The notes beneath the pieces were generated by a model, which had not been told where the DNA came from, did no database searches, and saw only the letters and a program-made list of their open reading frames with translations. A program made the position numbers and the translations under genes. DNA of 64,000 bases from the NCBI GenBank assembly GCA_029215795.1, contig JARDYH010000006.1:29527501-29591500 (forward strand), read 5' to 3'. The stretch's first letter is position 1; each line of letters opens with the position of its first letter. Of the stretch, positions 11,593-23,590 are shown in pieces. This DNA comes from Anniella stebbinsi. Lineage: Eukaryota > Chordata > Lepidosauria > Squamata > Anniellidae.

Positions 11593-14344
11593 GTGAGGGC
11601 ATAGCAAACTAGATGAAGTGATAGTAGAGGGACTGTTCATCTAAAGATCGAGGTATTTCTTCTTAGTTGCTGGCCTTGGATTTCCAGTTTTTGCCTCTAG
11701 CTATAGTGTATTAGAGCCACTGTGTCTTGTCAAAGGTTTTGCCATTATGATGACCTAGCATAGAGAATACATGCAGTTCAGAGAGAATTGGGCTTCTGTA
11801 ATCTCTGTGGCATTCCTGGCAGCTTCCTCCCTAACGTAGGCCTTTTTCAGATCAGTGGATTCATTTTCTTATTTTTCTAAAAAGCTCTTCTAATATTCAT
11901 AATGTCTGAGTGACAACCAAAGTAAATTCATAAACATCGCATATCTCTAAGCCCATTCTTCATTTGCAAAATTGCTGTCATTTCATCTTGCAAAGGCTAT
12001 GACAGGCTATTATTATGGAAACAACAGCTTTATGGATTTATAAGTACATATCACTTTTCAGCTAGTTTGTGTATTGAAGATCTTCGTATAATAGTTATAA
12101 AATCATAAAGAAGCATCTCTTTGGGTGCTATATAAAATGATGAGGGTTGAAGAAAATAATACCTTGTAGCCAGTGGATGATTTGTGATAATAAAAGGAAA
12201 CTTGGTATCAATGCTGAAACACTGACACATTTTTTGGGTTTGATGGGTGGAAACTTTTTTTAATAAAAGAAAACAAGTTTTAAATGAAGATATACCTGTT
12301 ATATATTTTTGAGAATAAGTTCCCCTTGCTATGGAGTAATTTTGTAAAGTGGATGCTAAAGTTATGTAGTTTGTGTTTCTCAAACTAAGGAAAATAGACT
12401 AGAATGCTTAAAAAGTTTATCTGGTCCAGAATAACTTTCAGGATTGAGGGGAGAGTGACAGGCAGGTTCTTTGCAGCCTCCACAGAGGTGAATATCAAGA
12501 GAAGGATCCTTCAACTCCTCCTGGCTCCCAGTACCCAATAAGGCAGAAGAAAGTCAAAGCCATGTGGTGGTCAGTCCCAGATTAAAACCTTTCCCCATGT
12601 CCAATGGGAGAACATGGCCAGCTACCGTTTGTACTTGGGTGTTTACCTGAGAATGCAATTCCTATTCACTCCAGATGAAGTAGAAAATGTGAAGCCTGTA
12701 ATCATAATAACTATATTATGTATCATTTTAACTTAAATGTGTACACCACCTGATCCAAAAGGATGTAGGGCAGTTTGAATACATAAGCTTTCTGCTATAT
12801 GGACAGTTCTTGCTCCCACAAAATCATTATATTTTCTTGAAACTTGCTTCTTTTTCTAACACTCAAAGCTACAGAAAAAAGTCTGTGATATTTATAGCCC
12901 TGTTTTCTTCAATCTATTTTTGTCAGACTAAGGCTAATTTAGAATTAAGGGGTTAAAAACAGGAAGTGTGATTAAACTGGTGGGCAGTCCCTCCAAAGAC
13001 TTTCCAGGCCTTGCCTACACATTCACATTTTCTTCCTCTGACGACAATATCAAAGCAAAAGTGAAGCATAAAATCTTGAGATCCTTCTGTGATCAGTGGA
13101 GGAATGTTTCCAGTAAAAGCAGGAAATAGCTCATGCAAAAAATAGTATCTTCCTTACATGCAGATGATCACAGTTCATTTCTAGTAAATGTTTTGCTCAC
13201 TGCTGTAAGCAAACTGTAACCTCTTCAGACCGGATATCTTCTCATGTAGCTCAGATTCTAAGTTACAGTCCAAGCCTTATTATACATCTTCAGTGTGAAT
13301 CCCCCTCACCGCCCCAGTCTTAGAAATTTTATTCTCTCAAAAGCGATGAGTAAAGCAAATAATTAAGGTTATTGATGTAATTTACAGATAATGTATCTGC
13401 AAATAACTGCTGTATCCATTAAGGAAAACTGATTTTGAGTGTTCCATTGTCCACAATTAAAGAATTTTTAAAAGCAAGTTTATAATGTGGTCTTTAACCC
13501 AGAGATGTCAATGAGGTTAGTATCACAACCTCAGATTTGACGAAGTGCTTCCTCTTTCACTTCCAGAGACTGTACCCTTTGAAACTGTGTTCATTTGTAA
13601 GGGCACTTCACAAACTTAGACTCTCATTCTTTTTATCTCATTGAAAATGAGCACTACTTCTCAGTCCCTGTTCTCACAATCACTACTTTAGATTTGAATT
13701 AGTACCTCACATATCAAATGCTCAAGATCATGTAAGCGTTGAATGTCTTTTCATTCTTTCAGTCAGTAGCTTTGATTGGCAGGGCACCACAGATTTGCGA
13801 GCCTCCCTGTTTCTTCCAGCCTTGGGAGATATGTATTTCCATCAGGGAGGAAAGCACTGCAAAGTCCAGCACATCCCAGAGCTTTCAATCATGCACACCA
13901 GTTAAATAGGGTTACAATCTCATTTTTAAAATGTTATTTGTGATAGACCACTCTCTTCTAACATTGCTCAGAGTTCCATGGAGGGATAGAATCCTAGGGC
14001 AGGTGGCACCTTTCTTCCCCTCCAGTCAAGACCTGGGTAGATTGAATGTCCCTGATATTGGACCCTTGTTGATCCACATTGGGCTTGTAGGGGCAAATGC
14101 GTCCTTCCCTATCATCCCAGTGTGATTAGGGAAGAAGGGATTTAGGAGAAATGGGGATTTAGAACAAACGATTCCCTTTCCTCATTTTGGGGGTCGTTTG
14201 GAGGGAACATCCTCTATTCATCTTCTAATGCCAATGTAAAATTACTGCCCAGATACTCACAGCAGCAAGCTGTATGCACACATGTGTCTGCAGGGATCTC
14301 GGCAACACTTCTATAAGGTCTCTGAGGATTACTGTGATTTAGAA

Positions 14345-14535
14345 GAAGAGACTAGCTCAGTGATAGAGCACATGTTTTGCATATGGAAGGTGCCAGGTTC
14401 AATCCCTGGCATTTTCCGGTTGAGCTGAAACAACCCTTGCCTGAAACCCTGGACAGCCACTGCCAATCAGTGTCAACAATACTGGGTCAGATGGATCAAT
14501 GGTCTGACTCTCTGTAAGCACCTTCCTGTATTGTT
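14345..14535 (+). mobile_element. tRNA-derived SINE
   Basis: The Pol III A box TAGCTCAGTGA is at 14353-14363 and the B box GGTTCAATCCC at 14396-14406, with tRNA-like spacing. An unrelated body follows (ggacagccactgcc, then atggatcaatggtctgac) and the cttcctgt end. The tRNA-unrelated body and missing acceptor-stem complementarity argue against a tRNA gene. It resembles a SINE common in squamate genomes (recalled). Confidence 0.75.
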
Positions 14536-14811
14536 CTTAATAAAATGTATTTCATTTTTATTTATTTTTATTATATTTGACTAGTTGGTTTTTGCTCATT
14601 GCTTTTCAGAGACATCAGTCGGAAAAAGAATTCTAGTATACTCGGACTTTAGCCTGATCCCTTAAGACTGTTCTTATGTAGTGCTACATTCATTGTCTGT
14701 CCAGGAATGGTGTGTGTATTTTTTTTCCATCATCCACTTGCCTACTCGGGCAAGTACTTCTGCTCAATACAAGGCAGCCTATTTTGTGTGTCCCTGGGGA
14801 ATTTCCAAGTC

Positions 14812-14813
<2 letters not shown>

Positions 14814-14847
<34 letters not shown>
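14814..14847. repeat. (AT)n microsatellite
   Basis: About 17 AT units. The two open frames crossing it on + contain Tyr-Ile repeats and are products of the microsatellite, not genes. Confidence 0.95.
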
Positions 14848-14850
<3 letters not shown>

Positions 14851-16556
14851 CTAAACGAGTCAGAAGGTATGTGGGTGGGGGCAGTTCCCTCAAATACCGT
14901 GACGTCATATATGCTGCCTTTGTCTATCTGGAAGGTTATTTTTTATATAATTTGCATCATCATCAGAATACCTTGTGTATCACTAACTGACACAAAAAAA
15001 ATGAACAATCTTTTAGGACAGTTAGGATCTATAAACTCAATAGAAGTAACAATAATCTGAAGTTTTTAATACTCTGACCAAAAACTGTTCCACACATCTA
15101 TGTACATCACTGGACTTTAACTGGTAGTTTACACCCCATTTTAAGGTTGGTTGTGCCCACATTTCTTTTGTCATTGTTGGAGACAGAGATGGGAAGAGAC
15201 TCATATCCATGGTGTAATGTGATCACTGATCCTCTTCCTTGATCTAGAAAGGTAACAATGAAGGAAGCGTAGCAAGACAACTCGGTCCCCCATTTCTCCC
15301 ACATCCCTCAAATTTGACAGGCCTTAACTAGTAAGAAATAAGCCATCGCATTAAATTGACACAGTAACAATCATTTTGTGTTGACTTCGTGTGCGGATTG
15401 GCTCAAAGTTCTTTGTCCCACTGAGAGTTTGACAATAATATACACAGCGAGAGCCTCAAGAGTGAGGCCACTACAAAATCTATCCTCCTGTTTAACTCTA
15501 GCGGTGAGGGGTGGGTGCCTGTCAGAACCTAGGATCTCCATCAACCGCAGTCTGCTAGGTGCTTCTCCAGTGGGGAGAGGTATTTAGGATCTGTTCATAA
15601 ATTTACCAAAGATATCATCTTGTACATACACTGGAGCAGTAGATCCACACACCTTACTACATGCATGAAATACATTTTGCTGGCTGTTTGCATGAACATC
15701 TAAATGCCTAAGATCAAGAGCACAATAAATAGGCGTATACCTGTAATGCTCACATCATGGGTTGTCTGCAGAGGTCCACTAAGTGAACCAGCTTTTAGGG
15801 GTTTATATCTCAGACTAGCTGAAAGAAAATTGGGGAAGACCAACGTTTTGGTCCTTTTGCCCCAGGAGCAGTTAGTGTTGGTGCACAGCTCCCGAGCATG
15901 TTGAGTGTGGGGAAAAGGCTGTTCTTTGCTCTCAGAGCACCCATCGTCCACTTATCCCTTAGTGCATTTTTTAAAAAAGTGGCTTGCACATTTGCAAGCA
16001 GTTCTGTTTCATTTTTAAAATAGTTTGAGGTCTTTGATCTCAGATGTATGGGCGAGCTGTAGGTCACTTGAAAAGGAAGTAAAGTTCCACTTCCTAATTG
16101 ATCCAGCAATGTTTTATCATGTCAAACGTGGGCAAACCTCAGAGAATTTAATGTGCAGGGAAGTTGGGTTGAAAATATTCTTGCTTTTCCTGCCCTCTTG
16201 GCAGCATTTAATTCAACTCTTTGAATTCTTATGTTCTTGAGGCTGTGGAGGGGGTTATAGTGTTTGAAGTTCATGTCCTTTTTGAATTTATCCCAGCTTT
16301 CTATTAAATATATTTTAGCACTTGGAGGTGGTTATTTGCTGGAATTATTAGAGAAGCAGTCCTGACACCTTCAGCTGTGCTTAAATAATTCCGTCCTTAG
16401 GATGGGGCAATAAGAGAAACTTAAATTGGCCTTCTGGCATGAATCCATCTCACCTAATAACCTGTTCCTGGTACCTCAGAACTCAGTGAATAACCCAAGA
16501 TTTTGGAGAGTGTTCCTTCTCCCTGTCCAAACCAAGCACTCTATTAAAATAAAACA

Positions 16557-17588
16557 TTTATTTATTTATTTATTGCATTTTTATACCGCCCCATAGCCGA
16601 AGCTCTCTGGGCGGTTCACAAAAATTAAAACCATGAAATCATTTTAAAATATATAAAACAAGGCACAATCTAAAAACACAGAATAACATACAATATAAAA
16701 ACACAACCAGAATAAAACCAAGCAGCAGGAATTAATACAGATTAAAATACAAATTTAAAACAGCAAGGATTAAAATTGAGTTAATTTAACTGTTAAAATA
16801 CTGGGAGAATAAAAAGGTCTTCACCTGGCGATGAAAAGAGTACAAAGTAGGCGCCAGGCGAACCTCTCTGGGGAGCTCATTCCACAGCCGGGGTGCCACA
16901 GCAGAGAAAGCCCTCCTCCTAGTGGCCACCTGCCTCACTTCCTTTGGCAGGGGCTCACGGAGAAGGACCCCTGTAGATGATCTTAGGGTCCGGGCAGGTA
17001 CATATGGGAGGAGGCGTTCCTTTAGATATCCTGGCCCCAAGCCGTTTAGGGCTTTAAATGTTAGTACCAGCACTTTGAATTGGGCCCGGACCTGGATCAG
17101 CAGCCAGTGAAGTTGGAAAAGGACTGGCGTAATATGGTCTCGTTGGCCAGTCCCCGTTAACAATCTGGCTGCCCTGTTTTGTACCAGCTGAAGTTTCCAG
17201 ACCGTTTTCAAAGGCAGCCCCACGTATAACGCATTGCAGTAATCCAAACGAGAGGTTATGAGAGCATGGATAACTGTAGCTAGGCTATCTCTGTCCAGAT
17301 AAGGGCGCAGTTGGTATATCAGCCTAAGCTGGTAAAAGGTGCTCTTTGCCACCGAGGTCACCTGTGCCTCAAGCGACAGTTCAGGATCCAAAAGCACCCC
17401 CAAACTACAGACCCGATCCTTTAGGGGGAGTGCAACCCCCTCCAGAACAGGGTGAACATCACCTCGCCGGACAGACGAACCACCCGCTAACAGTACCTCC
17501 GTCTTGTCTGGATTGAGTCTCAGTTTGTTAGCCCTCATCCAGTCCATTACCGTGCTCAGGCACTGATTCAGAACAGCCACTGCCTGTT
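16557..17588 (-). mobile_element. L2-type LINE, 5'-truncated, with one 264-codon RT frame
   Basis: The best-preserved LINE in the window. On the - strand an uninterrupted frame (17580 to 16786) covers the RT thumb and C-terminal domain: MRANKLRLNPDKTEVLL at the start, LGVLLDPELSLEAQV, YQLRLIYQLRPYL, TSRLDYCNALYVGLP and SAVAPRLWNELP. A stop is followed by an A-rich 3' UTR, the hairpin at about 16582-16615 and a (TAAA)n tail at 16557-16575. The catalytic palm is absent because of 5' truncation, so the copy is not mobile. An open 264-codon frame suggests a relatively young insertion. It sits in the EXOC2 intron, antisense. Confidence 0.9.
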
Positions 17589-17597
17589 TTTAATTTT

Positions 17598-17635
17598 AAA
17601 TATTAAAACATCTTTCATAAGATGTTTTAATATTT
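17598..17635. repeat. Perfect 17-bp hairpin with 4-nt loop
   Basis: Arms 17598-17614 and 17619-17635 are exact complements around TCAT. It lies just beyond the truncated 5' edge of the L2-type LINE (on its - strand). Confidence 0.85.
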
Positions 17636-17699
17636 TCTCCTACAATTATTAATCTATATTTCCTTCACCCTCCAGCAGTCCTCTGAGACCAGTGATTAA

Positions 17700-17960
17700 G
17701 TGTTTACTCAGATAGCCATTATTATTTTTAATGGGAGAGAACTGTGAGAATAGGAACCAGGGCCTTTTTAGTGGTAGCGCCAATGCTTTGGAATGCCAGT
17801 CTTCGCACAGTGTATTGGTTTTTAGAAGCCAGTACAAAATGTTTTTACAAAAGCTTTTTATAGTATTCAGAAGTCATTTGCAGATGAGTGATGGAATTAT
17901 TTGTTTGCTGTATTATAAGCTGCTCTGCATTCTGTTGAACTTGGGCAGGATGCAAATTTG
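17700..17960 (+). mobile_element. Worn L2-type LINE C-terminal fragment, + orientation
   Basis: The phrase around 17780-17805 (gtagcgccaatgctttggaatgcc) is a decayed version of the APRLWN-encoding segment of the L2-type copies, here on +. Tail-like sequence follows. Confidence 0.4.
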
Positions 17961-18179
17961 TACTTAATATAAAAGCTTGGAGGAATAGTTTGTTTTCCAC
18001 GTTTCCCTACTCTGTATGTTTTTTGCAAATACCGGAGCAACAGTAATATTTACCAAATATGTGTGTATAGTGTGTGAACATAAAGTTGTTATTTGAAAAT
18101 TCTTGTCCAGGAGCCAAACTCCTCTGTTGGAGAGCAGAAGTATTTCTGTGCATTCGTGAGTAGGATGGTGATCTTTCTT

Positions 18180-18340
18180 TCTGGTGGCAGCTCCTGGTGG
18201 AACATAGGAAGCTGCTCTGTACTGAGTCTCAGACCATTGGTCCATCTATGTCAGTGTTGTCTACACTGACAAGCAACAGCTCCCCAAGGTTTCAACCTGG
18301 GTTCCTTTCCAGAACTGCTAGGAAATGCCAGGAATTCAAT
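18180..18340 (-). mobile_element. tRNA-derived SINE, reverse copy
   Basis: The reverse complement shows the body and end seen at 14345-14535 (gaccattggtccatctatgtcag on +). A B-box-like GGTTGAAACC is present on -. Confidence 0.6.
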
Positions 18341-18384
18341 GTTCTATTGTGCTATTACCCTTTTCTTATGTAGAGTAATTATGG

Positions 18385-18620
18385 ATCAGGAAAAAAGCCT
18401 ATCTGGTCGAGCATTCTCTTTCCATAGTGGCCAGCCAGATGCCTATAGGAAGCTCACAAACAGGACATGAGTTCAGTAGCCATCAGAACGAATAGCCATT
18501 GATAGCCTTATCCTGCACAAGGAGGATGAAGTACAACTCTGGATGGTATGGCCCTCCCATCTTCCGGGAGGACTGCTCTTCCAAGGAGGAGTTGAAAGGC
18601 AGAACACCACCTACAGCACT
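18385..18620 (-). mobile_element. CR1-type LINE 3' fragment
   Basis: Shares ordered words with the CR1 3' ends elsewhere in the window (tctggtcgagcattc, gtggccagccagatgcc, tagccattgatagcc), in - orientation and decayed. Confidence 0.5.
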
Positions 18621-19255
18621 TTGTATTGTAGCCATTGCTATGCGTGCATGTTTTTGAAAGTTGGGGGAGGTGAAAATGTCTGTGCCCTGTTCATATTGTT
18701 TCCCAGAGGAATTGCCTAAATTGGCTCCTACTTAAAGAGGTTTGAGCACAACCCAAAGTTAAGTGCTCTTAAGTTCCAGTCATTTCAATTGGAAATATTT
18801 AACTGAATGTGTTAACTTTCTCACTGATGCCACTGGGACTTAAACAGACAACTTTTGGCTGGGACCTAAAGAACCACGCAGATAGTTCTGTGCATCCAAG
18901 GATGGTTGGAGCTTGTATTTTTTGAGCTGTAGCCTCTCTCTGCCAGACCACATGGCATTTTTTTTTTAAAAAAACCTGACGGTCCTGGCTTGATTGTTCC
19001 TTTTCTTGAGAACAATATTTTATTCACTGACCCTGTCACTGTTGAAGATCACACTTGAACTGTTGGTTATACTATACAAATTAATCTCAATTTCTGCTTT
19101 CCACAGAATAATCTTTCCATTCTACTTATAAACCATAGTTTACGTTGTTTACATATTTTTCATTTTTCTCATTCTAAACTCCACTATGCCCCTTCAGGGC
19201 AACAAACCGTCAAGATGTTAAGTCCATGCAGTCTCTCAAAAATTATATTTTGCAA

Positions 19256-19289
<34 letters not shown>

Positions 19290-19290
19290 A
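19256..19290. repeat. (ATCT)n microsatellite
   Basis: About nine perfect tetranucleotide units, 750 bp upstream of an EXOC2 exon. Confidence 0.95.
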
Positions 19291-20042
19291 GTGTAAGCCA
19301 ATAGGAATAAATATATTCAGGTGTTCCAGCCCATAGTTTTCATGCTTGAACTTTTCCTGCGTGTTTGCAGATTTGATTTATTTACTTAAAAATGTATTAA
19401 CTGTCTTTCCTAAACGCGCACACACAACGTGGTAAACGTTTTGTGAATTTTGTTGTTTTTAATTTCAGAACTTTTTTGGCTGCATGATCACAGCATGTGC
19501 TCAAATCTTGTCAAGAGTTCCATCTTCTAAAATCATTACCGTTGAAAAAAGGATTTTTGATATCAGTAATTTTATTTTAAAAAGAAGTTACAACAGAAAA
19601 CTTCCACTTGCAAATCTGCTTTCCAAGCTTATCTTTCTGCTTAATAATGGTGATGAGGCAATTGTAGTTGAAAGCTGGCTTTTATTTAATACTGTTTGAA
19701 ATAGTTGTTAAAAATTTAAAAAAAAACAGCCCTGGAGTTCTTTTGAAGAGGGAAGTAAAGGATGCCAGACAAGACTAGGAACGTCTGGCTTCTTTAACCT
19801 TTTACTGTAAGGAAATGGCCCTTTCTCCATTTTGCTTTCAAAAAGGAAATAGATTTGTGGTGATGTGGTTGGGAGAAGTTTTCACTTTCTACTTGCTGGT
19901 ACCATAGCCTTTAAACTAAGGAATGAGAGGCCGGCATGGCATAAATAATTATGCCAAGTGATAGAAAAAGGATGAGAATGTCTTTCAGGACAACAGGATG
20001 AAAATGACCGGCTATTTGTGTATGTGTTTCCTTTAATAACAG

Positions 20043-20098
20043 GTGTCAGAAACTACCTGAAGGAAGCCTTGGTGCATATAATTGCTGTACATGCTGAG
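20043..20098 (+). CDS. EXOC2: EXOC2 (SEC5) internal coding exon, fifth from the end
   Basis: First EXOC2 exon visible in the window. It is preceded by ...ttaataacag and followed by donor gtgaga. The exon starts two bases into a codon; the upstream exon must supply one base, most likely completing a Gly. It then encodes 18 residues, VRNYLKEALVHIIAVHAE, which match the SEC5 C-terminal region as I remember it from mammals (one His for Asn change). EXOC2 is a subunit of the octameric exocyst, which tethers secretory vesicles to the plasma membrane and is a RalA/RalB effector. This part belongs to the helical C-terminal rod. The preceding exon, expected to encode a segment ending near Pro-Pro-Thr-Gly, was not found upstream. 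The intron to its left therefore appears to exceed 20 kb. What is seen: ORF, splice sites, phase. What is recalled: the family match. Confidence 0.93.
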
Positions 20099-20504
20099 GT
20101 GAGACAATTTCAGGTTATCCATGATTAAAGCAAAAATACATCAGTGGAATTGCAAGTTCAGTCTTCAGGAAAAGCAAGTCTTTGTCAGTGCAAAAAAAAA
20201 AAAAATTCCAAAGAAATATTAGGCTGGACGATACTCCAGTCTTCAGTCGGTAGGTTGTGATCATGATCGGGATGGGCTATGCCCGTCAGCACCACAACTA
20301 TCTTTTAAGATGGAATGAGGGGGACTGGTTTGGATAGAATGTTTTGTTGCAGCTCCCCCCTTGTTTTATTTCTTTTCATACTCTTTTGGGGGTCAGTTAC
20401 GGGCTGCAAGAATTAGACGGGGGGAGTCTTAATTCCAACAAACTCTTTGGACAAAAATCTAATTCGGCCTTTTAACATTGTGGTGTTTCCTTTGAAACCT
20501 GCAG

Positions 20505-20627
20505 GTATTCACTGTCTCAAAAGAGCTTGTACCCCGAGTGCTGTCGAGGATTGTCGAAGCAGTTGCTGAAGAACTCAGCAGGCTAATGCAGTGCGTTTCT
20601 TCCTTCAGTAGAAACGGTGCTTTGCAG
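20505..20627 (+). CDS. EXOC2: EXOC2 (SEC5) coding exon, fourth from the end
   Basis: Acceptor ...gaaacctgcag, donor gtaatt (non-optimal but GT). The exon is exactly 41 codons in phase 0 at both ends. It begins [19 protein letters not shown] and ends [10 protein letters not shown], almost identical to the vertebrate SEC5 C-terminal region from memory. It is separated from the previous exon by a 406-bp intron, the shortest in the visible gene. The block has several amphipathic helices (leucines spaced 3-4 apart, one Cys), as expected for the exocyst rod fold. No frameshift or premature stop is present. Identity is secure because the flanking exons continue the same protein in compatible phase. 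Confidence 0.96.
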
Positions 20628-21539
20628 GTAATTGAGTTCTGGAAATGCTGCTGCTAAAGAAATATAGTGACCCTCTGTTACAGACTTAGGGTGCTGTCTT
20701 TTCTCCTTAGCAGACTTTTTGTTGGGTGTCGGGGAGGTGGAAGAAATGGTGGGGAAATACAGGAAGGTTACAAATGTAAGGCGATGTCTGGACCTCCCGT
20801 AAAATTCTGTGTTTGAGGCAGGGTGATTGCATAACAAAAGCCTTACCTGGATGCACCACTTAGATTGGTTTAAAAGTAATTCATTCACCCTCAAGGAAAC
20901 CTGAAAACTCTAGTTGGGGGGGGGGGAGGGATCTTAATAGAACTCTCTGCAGCCTCACAAATGATAATTCCAGGCATTCGATGGGAAAACTCATGACTGT
21001 TAAACTGGTATAAAAAGAATGCAAGTTTATTGTGTAGATAGATCCTGCGATACCTTCCAGAAGCTTGCAAGAGGCACTTTGGTGATGAAATGATCACATA
21101 TAGCATTTGTGATGGGAAGGTGAAGTGGATGCATTTCTGGATCAATCATATGTCTGGCACTCACAAAGAGATATATGTTTAGGACATATACAAGGAAGCG
21201 CTTTTCACTCCTGGGATGAGGGATGGGGCCTTTGGATCCCAGCAATAGAAGATAGCTATATTCTATTGTTTGTAGATGGCTTTAAAATGTCAGAAAATCT
21301 ACAAATATTTTAAATTAAGATTGAAAGTTCCCATTTAGCCCAATCCTGAAACGGTGGGCGCTGCCATGTTTCTAGTCTCATATCCTGGCACCTGTGAAGA
21401 CTGGGTATGTTCCTTGCCTCACTGTATTTTTTTTTCTATGACATCAGAAAGAAAAGAGGGTGGATTCTCTGGTCTTTTGTAAAGATCAGCACTTGGGGCT
21501 TACCAAAGGGAGGCAGACAACTACCTTTGTAAACGGTCC

Positions 21540-21605
21540 AGAGAGCTTTGGCTATGGAACGATATAGAAATATAAATAATAATAAATAAATAAATAAATA
21601 ATACC
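21540..21605 (+). mobile_element. L2-type LINE 3' tail, + orientation
   Basis: agagagctttggctatgg, then a decayed hairpin half and (AAT)/(AAAT) tail, matching the reverse of the 16557 tail. Confidence 0.55.
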
Positions 21606-22657
21606 GGCAGGTATATAAGCCCCTTCGTACCCTAGTGTGAGCCCCTCATGCTGATTCGAGGTAGTCCTTCCACCAATCCCCTTTTCAGGTAAGACCTGCA
21701 ACAGCCAGCAAGATGGATCAAGATATTTGTGCATCAAATGATTGTGGCCAAATTATTCTGGAATCACTAATACTTTACCAGAGCCACAGTATTACACAGT
21801 CTAGCAGCAGCTACTTCATTGTCTAGCATTATTAATCTGTGTGATTGTTATGAAGTCATTCTAGAAAAATATCACTTGTGTTTCCTTATGTCACAGTGCA
21901 ATTCTTTCTAGGGAATTCAGAAGAAGCACCTGTGATAGAAATACAAGCTTTCTTCAGACTGAGGAAATCCCATTAGAGTAGTATGCTGCCTATTCCATCT
22001 ATAGTTCAAAAACTAAAGAGAGCATTCTGGAATATATATTTTAAATTCCTGAATTTATTTCTCTTTTGGAAACCTATCACAGCGCAATATGAAGAGGGTG
22101 TCCCCAAACATTAGTGCCCTTTAAAACCCTTAAGATCACTTGCCTGAAAAGTAGCAAATGTGAAACACTCGAATGGGAAAATAAAAGCTATTTTTGTTGA
22201 TACTCTTCAGCAGCACACAAAAAAGGAAGACAGAAAGAACAAGTTGTATATTGACAGATTTCACCGTCTTGTACTTCCTTCCTCTTTGGTAACATTGTGT
22301 ATTAAGAAGTCAGAGCCTCCCTAGTTTTTTAAAAAACACACAAATGAAGTGCAAATAGTTTCCAAGACAATAATTTTACAGTGCAGTAAAGGACTTCAAG
22401 AATCAGTATTTGCAATCTTTCCCTAGTATTGCGGTTTCCTAATATCAGATTTCCTGAACTTCCCAAATCTGTACTTGGCCTTGCAGCTGATTCATGACTG
22501 ATATTTCCAGCACAGGAAACAAAATATTCACTAATTGCTTGCTGCTTGTACCACCAGCGGCTACATTTTATTTGGGCAAAAGACTCCAAGCCTTCTGAAA
22601 TGAGTTGATGAAGATATACAAATATTTGTGTTAAGTTTGAACATTTCTGTCCTTCAG

Positions 22658-22719
22658 GCCCGGCTTGAAATTTGTGCTCTGAGAGATGCCGTAGCTGTAT
22701 TCCTCACGTCTGAAAGCAA
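22658..22719 (+). CDS. EXOC2: EXOC2 (SEC5) coding exon, third from the end
   Basis: Acceptor ...tctgtccttcag, donor gtaagt. It encodes 20 full codons, ARLEICALRDAVAVFLTSES, plus two bases (AA). The split codon is completed by C from the next exon, giving Asn where mammalian SEC5, as I remember it, has Lys. Sequence and length otherwise fit the family. The preceding 2.0-kb intron is almost free of recognisable repeats apart from a LINE tail near 21.55 kb and an 11-nt poly-G run. The 4.1-kb intron after it holds two CR1-type LINE fragments in opposite orientations. Confidence 0.95.
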
Positions 22720-22973
22720 GTAAGTCCAAAAAGGTTTACAGAGTGTCAGTTAACAATTAAAAACTTCAGCAAATGTGCACAAAACTAAAATGGGCCTACC
22801 TAGTAATCTCTCCTGGATAGGACAGACTGGCAACTGGGAATGCATCTCCTGCATAAAGGGACCCTGAAGCAATGGCATAAAGGTAGCATAAAGGGACCCT
22901 GAAGCAATGGCAACATCCATGGGATGAGGCTTCCCCAGACTAGAAGGAAGTGTGCAGCATTCTTTGGAATTCC

Positions 22974-23590
22974 CAATAAGAACATAAGAGCCATGCTGGA
23001 TCAGGCCAAGGATCCATCTAGTCTAGCACTTTGTTCACACAGTGGCCAAGCAGCTGTTGCCCAGGGACCCACAAGCTGGACACGGTGCAACAGCACCCTC
23101 CCACCCATGTCCCTCAGTAATTGGTATATACAGGCTTACTGCCTCTGATCCTGGAGGCAGCATAGAGACATCAGGACTAGTAGCCATTGATAGCCTTCTC
23201 CAGGAATTTGTCCAACCCCCCTTTAAAGCCATCCAAATTGGTGGCCATCACATCTTGTGGTAGGTAATTCCATAGTTTAACTATTTGCTGTGTGAAAAAG
23301 TACTTCCTTTTATCTGTCCTGAATCTCCCACCAATCAGCTTCATGGGATTACCCCAGGTTCTAATATTATGGGAGAGGGAGAAGAATGTCTCCCTATCCA
23401 CATTCTCCATACCACCATGCATAATTTTGTACGCCTCTATCAAGTCTTCCCTTAGCCTCCTTTTTTCCAAGCTAAACAATCCCAGCGTTGTAACCTTCCC
23501 TCATCGGGAAGATGCTCCAGTCCCTTGATTATTTGAGTTGCCCTTTTCTGCATTTTTTCCAGCTCTACAATATATTTTTTTAGGTGTGGT
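22974..23590 (-). mobile_element. CR1-type LINE 3' end (RT C-terminal domain)
   Basis: On - it encodes MFSLEKRRLREDLIEAYKIM, then NIRTWGNPMKL, RTDKRKYFFTQQIVKLWNYL and FLEKAINGY, the C-terminal end of a CR1-group reverse transcriptase. A 3' UTR follows, ending in the typical agaacataagagccatgctgg (seen on +). Same family as the + copy at 24625-25460. It lies in an EXOC2 intron, antisense. Confidence 0.85.

Larger units (their letters stand above)
8701..14344. other. Intronic, few recognisable repeats
   Basis: Apart from the LINE scrap at 10810 and palindrome at 11509, this is unclassified. 10320-10560 is rich in gcatat/catgca words that give overlapping chance frames on both strands. Confidence 0.5.
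1..20042 (+). other. EXOC2: EXOC2 intron (5' end outside window)
   Basis: No EXOC2 exon was recognised here on reading the + strand for the expected upstream segment, which should contain a Phe-Asp-Trp and a Pro-Pro-Thr-Gly motif. The stretch contains L2-type and SINE fragments listed separately. Otherwise it is AT-rich intronic sequence with simple repeats and no supported gene. Confidence 0.7.

Noticed and set aside
14345..14535. Possible tRNA gene with good A and B boxes
   Set aside because: No acceptor-stem pairing, a long tRNA-unrelated body, and a second reversed copy at 18180 show it is a SINE.
14707..15060. 117-codon open frame
   Set aside because: Its length comes from the (AT)n microsatellite, read as a Tyr-Ile repeat.
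16786..17580. 264-codon frame as a host gene
   Set aside because: It is the reverse transcriptase C-terminal part of an L2-type LINE, with matching copies and a LINE tail.
19484..19699. Possible extra EXOC2 exon, with an acceptor-like ttaatttcag just upstream
   Set aside because: The peptide does not match SEC5, there is no suitable donor in phase, and the next real exon follows directly in the known protein.
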